From assembly GCA_934047225.1 (NCBI GenBank), contig OW203986.1, positions 23,873,221-23,937,220 on the forward strand: a stretch of 64,000 nt of DNA. Reading direction: 5' to 3'. A program made the position numbers and the translations under genes. The stretch is from Ypsolopha sequella. Lineage: Eukaryota > Arthropoda > Insecta > Lepidoptera > Ypsolophidae. The notes beneath the pieces were generated by a model, which saw nothing but the letters and a program-made list of their open reading frames with translations, was not told the DNA's origin and did no database searches. Shown here one piece after another: positions 58,703-64,000 of the stretch (the stretch's first letter is position 1; every line of letters starts with the position of its first letter).

Positions 58703-59600
58703 TATACCAAGCTTACAATAAGGTAGCGTTCCCAAATGCCAGGGTAAAGGTAAAAATTCACTGTCACCCGTTCCACAACCACCCGAGTGAAAACGAACAG
58801 CTCCGAACTATTCTCGAAGTCGTTCATTAACTATGTCAGAAATGTAAAATTCAGTTTTGACAATTAAATTCAGGGGTAAATTATAACTTTGACATTTTTC
58901 ATCATAATACGTGCCATTTTTTGCATTCTATTCTTCGGAATGACTTGTAAAACCATTTAATTACGATAGTTAATTATTATTTTATATTTTATATTGGACA
59001 TTTTTTAATTTTAAATTTTAAATTGAATTGAATTGTTGTTAACAATATGGACTGTAAAAAAACATTCGTTTTTATATTGGTCTGAAATAAAAAAAAACAT
59101 ATATATATACATAAAAAAAAAATATCCTTTGCCACGTTAGTAAACTGCCTTTACAAAGTGGCCGTTCCAAAACGATTAATAAATAGATTCCGTCTCAGTC
59201 TTATCTCTTTCACTTTTACGAAGTAAACTTTACATTTAACCAGGCGTATTGGAACGCTACCTAAACATGTTCGTGTCCCCTAAGGCATATACGTATCCAG
59301 CCTACGAAACCGTAAACTTCGCGTAGAGGATCTAACAAACCGGGTAACGTTGGAGTTGTAGCTACGTTGTAGCTAGTTGTAGCTTGTTTACTACGACGTA
59401 GTAAAAAGGTGACGCGAAATGTGTACTGCTGGTATGATATATTGAAACCATGTTATTATGATCATACTGAGCTAATACTATCATTTATGTACGTTAGCAT
59501 TCTAGGTATAAACTATTATTGTATATTTATGTTATTGTAATAAAACTAACATTATGTGGCCTCAAAGATTTTTACTATCAAAATAATATTATAAGAAGCC
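58703..59600 (+). other. 3' flank of the gene at 48962
   Basis: Probable 3' UTR and AT-rich DNA. The ends near 58725 (GGTAGCGTTCCCAAATGCC) and 59250 (GGCGTATTGGAACGCTACC) are inverted, so 58725-59268 may be another MITE covering the proposed polyadenylation signal. Confidence 0.35.
59086..59091 (+). terminator. Possible polyadenylation signal of the gene at 48962
   Basis: AATAAA about 385 bases after the stop codon, followed by an A-rich run. It is the first canonical hexamer found downstream. Confidence 0.3.
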
Positions 59601-59953
59601 GACTCCACACCTACAAACTTCCTCGGTTTTTCCAACTTTATGTATATGTTGTGACCATATCGTAAAATTGACCATTTCATGATCTGGTTGGGCAGATCGT
59701 AAAGTATGAAATCAAAAATCTTTCACCAAAAGTAAAAAATAGGTGCGACGACGAGCGAAGCGAAGCGGAGCGTATTAGGGTTACATGTAAATACATTTGG
59801 AGAGACTAGCGAAGCGGAGCGGAGCGAGGCGACCCTTCCAATTTTAATAGAAATACGATATGGCCAACCAGATCATGAAATGGTCAATTCCACGATATAG
59901 CCACGACATATACATAAAGTTGGAAAAACTGAGAAAGTTTGTAGGTGTGGAGT
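59601..59953. mobile_element. Foldback MITE, about 110-bp arms
   Basis: CTCCACACCTACAAACTTCC at the left and GAAAGTTTGTAGGTGTGGAG at the right; GACCATTTCATGATCTGGTT is inverted further in. The loop is rich in GCGAAGCGGAGCG. Confidence 0.75.
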
Positions 59954-60184
59954 TATCCTATCCCTACACATCACTTATCAAGTGTTACAGAAAAAAGGTT
60001 TGTACCAGAGTATTACATATTTATAAATTTTTGATGTTGTAATTACCTTAAAGGAGTAGATAAAATAATTTATTGTAGTTTAAATCAATTTGAATCTTGA
60101 AATAAGACTCATTCTAAATAATATCGCGCGCATTTTGGCGCACGCGACTTTTAACTTTAAAAGTGCGCCGAAGGAATTTTATTA

Positions 60185-60312
60185 GGTACAGAAGTCCATC
60201 CATCCATCAGCCTAGTTCGTCCACTGCTGGACATAAGCTTTCCCAGGATTTTGCCACTCCCGGCGGTCATCCTGGAAGAATTGCCCATACTCACACACGC
60301 TGGGCAGGCGGT
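60185..60312 (-). mobile_element. Short 3' tail fragment of an RTE-like LINE (reverse)
   Basis: Repeats the 56725-56900 fragment almost base for base from CCATCCATCAGCC to GCTGGGCAGGCGG, then stops abruptly. It is the third copy in the window. Confidence 0.5.
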
Positions 60313-60974
60313 ACAGAAGTGAAGCAAGAAAATTCTAAGTTTACCCTTATTTCTCCATTTTTTCGTCCACTTGTAACAATATAACTGCTACAGTTTTTAT
60401 CGAAACAGTATAAAAATTTGTAAACTTCTAGACAAAATAATATAAAATTATATGGTTTGCTCTGTTCTTGGATATACATTTTATATTAGATAAAATAATA
60501 TAAAAAACACACTATTTTCGCACTTGTCAGCCGCAGCGACTGACGTAACAGCCATGTTGCAGTACGAGCTGATAAAAACTTTATTTTCACAATTCTACTG
60601 ACTTGGTAGTCTACCAGACACCACTTTGGCAGCTTATATCTTATTAATTTCATTTTAAATACCTACTGTGAAGATTATTTTTGAATGTTTAGGGTGTGTA
60701 TCTGTGTATTGATTTAAAATCAATAAATTATGTTGGAATAAAAAACCAATGTCAATTTTAGGAATATTTATTGATATTTCAAAATCAGTCCTCAAAAACT
60801 TACGTTTATACCAAAAACACAAATATAAAAATCATAACATATTTTGAAGGAACGTTATATTTTTATCAAAGCCTACACTTATACTGACCAATTAAAAAAG
60901 AAATTAGCAAATTTTATTGTTTAAATCAAAAGTTACATATCCTCAAAATCACTATGTTTTTTGACAATCTTCAG

Positions 60975-61047
60975 AAATTGACTCGTAGAACGACGTGTAC
61001 GCCCACCGCGACTACTCCCGGGTCACTAACAAACGCATGAGCACGCG
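60975..61047 (+). pseudogene. Possible decayed exon 2 of a third paralog
   Basis: After a CAG acceptor and before a GTAGGA donor lies a 73-base block. Read in phase 1 it gives NDVYAHRDYSRVTNKRM after one in-frame TAG at codon 5, and it ends in phase 2. Genes at 36811 and 48962 have exon 2 with the same entry and exit phases, a length of 70 bases and a Y..HRD core. I could not find matching signal-peptide, third or fourth exons nearby, so this may be a lone relic or a chance match. If the acceptor is instead the TAG at 60986-60988, the exon would be 59 bases and open. Confidence 0.3.
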
Positions 61048-61368
61048 GTAGGAAGGTACTAAGAACGCGGAAGTCATATTTTGAAAAATAAGGACGCAAT
61101 CATTGATGTAAAATAAACATTGTTCTGAGGACGCAATACACGGTTTTCGATTTTGCGGTGTCTATCAGACTACCACGTCAGCCGCAGAGAGTTTTGTTTT
61201 GGTTGTGGTTGTGGTTTTGTTCGAAATTTCAACCACCACGAATTGAGTTGCAATTTCTTCTGACGGAGCCACTTTTTACACCCCCGTACCAAATTACCAC
61301 GAAAATTTTCTTGACATCTTCACCCATGATACAGTGCGTCAAATCTATTTTGGTGCATGGATGACATT

Positions 61369-61966
61369 GAGGCGATATGTAAAAGTGTTAGCGTACCTGT
61401 TACTCCAAATGCGAAAAAACCCTCAGTGCGAGAGGGACGGATTCGAGGAAAAGTAACATAAAGTCAGTTTTTCATTAATATAAAATGTACTAAAGTTGCT
61501 ATCAAAATTTCGTTTAACCAAGTCCTAGATACCGTTAAAACCCTTCTAATAAAATATAATTGCAGTCTATATATCATTCCAAATTTTCAAACCAGTAGAA
61601 TTGGTGTCGAAAAAGACCTCATTTCAATAAAATTTATACTTGCGATTGTCGGCACTTGGTGAAACTTGAAACACATCTTGAATTAAAACACTTGTACTTG
61701 TAGTTTCACTTTATTTGTGTTAACTCCCTAGGGAGTTAACACAAATAAAGTGAAACTACAAGTACAAGTGTTTTAATTCAAGATCTCATTTCAAAAAATA
61801 TTTGTATAGAGCCGAATTACTCCAATCGCGTTTCTGTTTAACAGGTCCCTAGAAAAAGATTACAAAAATAATATACTATTTTATGAAAATAATACACTAT
61901 TTATTGAAGTAGATATGCAAGTTCTAAAAGTATCGACTTTTTTTCCGTAACGCCTCAAGGCGCAGC
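61369..61966 (+). repeat. Fragment of the AGGGTTCCGTACC family with an inserted palindrome
   Basis: GAGGCGATATGTAAAAGTGT onward follows 20460-21110 without the inner 175-bp MITE. At 61629-61787 it is interrupted by a palindrome centred on TAACTCCCTAGGGAGTTA with arms carrying GTAGTTTCACTTTATTTGTG. Confidence 0.6.
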
Positions 61967-62321
61967 TGTGGAACAAGGGTTGCGTTTTATTAGGATAGCG
62001 GTGTTAGTTCCGATTTTGGCCGCGACTAATCCACGTGCCAAAAAAGCCTTGTTGTAGATTTGTTTTATCACATTTTTTGTTAATTGAATTTCCTTAATAA
62101 TGCACGTTCACCAAATTTTTAATATTTTGTTTTAATTAAAAACCATTGTAGCTACTCGCTCTACATGATATATTTAGTTAGAACAGGGACAGCTGAAAAT
62201 TAGCGCTGTGCTGTGCAGATGTACGCAGTCACAGCATTTTGCTGAGCTGCATCTTTTTTGTCTGTTTAATGTTAAGTTTTTTTGTAGGTTGGTTTTGGTT
62301 GTTTATTGACGAATAAATATA

Positions 62322-62412
62322 TTTTTCAATGCATGTGCTCGTAAAGGCCCACTTTTTATGCATCAAAACGGAACAGAAAGTCGATTATTTTGCCCTAGGG
62401 CTTTATTATTTT
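62322..62412 (+). mobile_element. 400-bp repeat family A, 5' end only
   Basis: Starts TTTTTCAATGCATGTGCTCG and breaks off after CCCTAGGGCTTTATTATT, where the LINE tail begins. Confidence 0.65.
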
Positions 62413-62430
62413 TTTTTTTTTAATTTAAAC

Positions 62431-62487
62431 AATTCAAATTCAAATTCAAATTCAAATTCAAATTCAAATTCAAATTCAAATTCAAAT
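62431..62487 (-). repeat. Hexamer-repeat 3' tail of the LINE
   Basis: About nine copies of AATTCA on the + strand (TGAATT on the element strand) end the LINE transcript unit. CR1-type elements end in short microsatellites instead of poly(A), so this marks the 3' terminus and the insertion junction. Confidence 0.75.
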
Positions 62488-62828
62488 AGTTTATTTTGCA
62501 AAGCAGGTATAGATATATACACTTTTTACACGTCAAATTTAATCTAAATTTAATCTGTCTTGCTAAGAAGAAGGGCAAGAAACTTAGCAAGATCATGTCT
62601 TTTTTTTTCAACATAGAACTTATACTATACAATATATGACTTATATCTACTTTAACCAAGGGATAAGAAAATACAAGACAGCAGGAATTCAGGTTAATGA
62701 AAAAAAGAAAAACATATATATCTTTGTCTACCTGTCTCATATAGTCCTTTTCCTTTTACAGTCTGTAATCAATTAATGTTTACACCTTAGAGGAATCATA
62801 AGTTAAGAAATTATACTATTTATTTAAA

Positions 62829-64000
62829 TTATAACTTACTATCATTATCACTGTAACACCATGCTTCACCATCATCCAAATATTCATTTATTTTATAATA
62901 TGCCTTTTTCAATAGGCCCTGCTTAATATACAGTTTAAACTTATTCTCTGACAAAGTAAGGACCTCCTTTGGAAGTTTATTGTAAAATCTTATACCATGT
63001 CCTACAAAAGAGGTACTCACCTTAGCGAGTCTGATTTTTGGAAAAGCCAGTTTATGCTTATTTCTGGTCTCCTTACAATGTTGCTTACCAAGCCTTGGGA
63101 AAGACTCAACATTTTTTCTGACATATCTAAGGACTTGGTAAATATATTCACAAGGAACCGTTAATATATTAATTTCTTTGAACTTTTGTCTTAATGAATC
63201 CCGGTGCTTCATATTATAAATAGCCCGAATTGCTCTCTTCTGCAAAACAAAGACTGCGTCTGTATCCGCGGCTCTACCCCATAACAGCATGCCGTATGAC
63301 ATAATGCTGTGAAAGTAACTAAAATAGACTAGTCTAGCAGTATCTACATCAGTAATTTGTCTTATGCATCTAACAGCGTATGCGGCCGAACTAAGTCTAC
63401 CACATAGGGCTTCTATGTGGGGACCCCACTGAAGACGAGAGTCAACCGTAATGCCTAAAAACTTTGTTTCGTTAACTAACTCCAGCTTGGACCCCTGCAA
63501 AAGCAAATTACCATCCACTTGAATTACATTTGGTAACGTAAATTTTATACACTTTGTCTTTTTTGCGTTTAAAACTAAATTATTTACAGTAAACCAATCA
63601 AGCACCAGTGATAAAGTTGTATTCGCGCCGTCAAGGATATCTTTACGTCTATTAACTTTAAAAATAAGTGACGTGTCGTCTGCGAATAATACTATCTTCG
63701 TTAAGTCTTTAACTAAATATGGAAGGTCATTTATGTAAATTAAAAACAGCAAGGGCCCTAATATGGAACCCTGCGGGACACCCATTTTAACTAATGCTCC
63801 TCTTGATTTTACCCCGTTAATGTCTACCTTTTGAATACGATCACTAAGATATGACTTCAATAACGCCAAAGATTTGCCCCTCACTCCGTAGTGATCCAAT
63901 TTACATAAGAGTGTTTCATGATTAACGCAATCAAAGGCTTTCGAGAGGTCACAAAATACACCAAATGCATCTTGCTTTTCTTCCCAAGCATCAAAAATGT
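62829..64000 (-). CDS. Non-LTR retrotransposon reverse transcriptase, C-terminal part (CR1/Jockey-type LINE)
   Basis: The minus-strand frame is open from the window edge to TAA at 62829-62831, about 390 residues; the 5' part lies outside the window. It has reverse-transcriptase motif A near the edge (FCDLSKAFDCVNHE), motif B (GVPQGSILGPLLFLIYINDL), motif C (LFADDTSLI) and a following FLGITVDSRLQW block, then the thumb and a C-terminal tail ending in an acidic stretch. All catalytic Asp residues visible here are kept and there is no stop or frameshift, so the copy is young. A 3' UTR (62488-62828) and a hexamer tail (62431-62487) follow. Clade assignment (CR1/Jockey/Kiri-like) is from motif style and tail type. 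Confidence 0.9.
   Translation of the reverse strand, partial: IFDAWEEKQDAFGVFCDLSKAFDCVNHETLLCKLDHYGVRGKSLALLKSYLSDRIQKVDINGVKSRGALVKMGVPQGSILGPLLFLIYINDLPYLVKDLTKIVLFADDTSLIFKVNRRKDILDGANTTLSLVLDWFTVNNLVLNAKKTKCIKFTLPNVIQVDGNLLLQGSKLELVNETKFLGITVDSRLQWGPHIEALCGRLSSAAYAVRCIRQITDVDTARLVYFSYFHSIMSYGMLLWGRAADTDAVFVLQKRAIRAIYNMKHRDSLRQKFKEINILTVPCEYIYQVLRYVRKNVESFPRLGKQHCKETRNKHKLAFPKIRLAKVSTSFVGHGIRFYNKLPKEVLTLSENKFKLYIKQGLLKKAYYKINEYLDDGEAWCYSDNDSKL

Overview
The window looks like nuclear DNA of a lepidopteran insect (moth or butterfly). It is AT-rich, genes are sparse and split by long introns, the small secreted-protein genes have signal-peptide exons, and the intergenic and intronic DNA is packed with short inverted-repeat transposons and broken non-LTR retrotransposons of the kind common in Lepidoptera. 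The species cannot be named from the sequence.

Four protein-coding genes can be supported, all on the + strand. (1) At 1271-4480 is one uninterrupted 1069-residue frame for a type I membrane protein: signal peptide, four thrombospondin type-1 repeats, two LamG-like segments, an Ig-like domain, a transmembrane helix and a tail of about 200 residues. (2) At 11185-19931 is a three-exon gene for a 128-residue secreted protein that resembles the silk protein seroin. (3) At 36811-43707 is a four-exon gene for a 144-residue secreted, cysteine-free protein. (4) At 48962-58702 is a four-exon gene for a 96-residue secreted protein. Genes 3 and 4 have the same intron phases (1, 2, 0), a second exon of exactly 70 bases, and HRD at the same place in that exon, so they are probably tandem paralogs. 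A decayed exon of the same kind may lie at 60975-61047. None of these exons were in a gene-prediction output; I assembled them from splice sites, reading phase and signal peptides.

The rest is mostly mobile DNA. There is a 3' part of a CR1/Jockey-type LINE running off the right edge (minus strand), a LINE reverse-transcriptase relic at 54080-55087, LINE tail fragments, a DDE transposase relic with subterminal repeats (11922-14117), a Crypton-type tyrosine recombinase relic (47209-47638), a nested 3.5-kb foldback element carrying a broken coding fragment (16187-19690), and many MITEs. Several MITEs show clear target duplications: TTAA (piggyBac-type), 8 bp (hAT-type) and TA/TATA types. Tandem arrays have unit lengths of 14, 41, 52 and about 80 bp, and there is a CACCAT hexamer array beside a splice donor.

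Layout: 1-1270 upstream MITEs; 1271-4480 membrane protein; 4481-11184 MITEs and foldbacks; 11185-19931 seroin-like gene with transposon-filled introns; 19932-36810 transposons; 36811-43707 gene 3; 43708-48961 satellites and the Crypton insertion; 48962-58702 gene 4 with MITEs and a LINE relic in its introns; 58703-64000 MITEs, the possible exon relic and the LINE.
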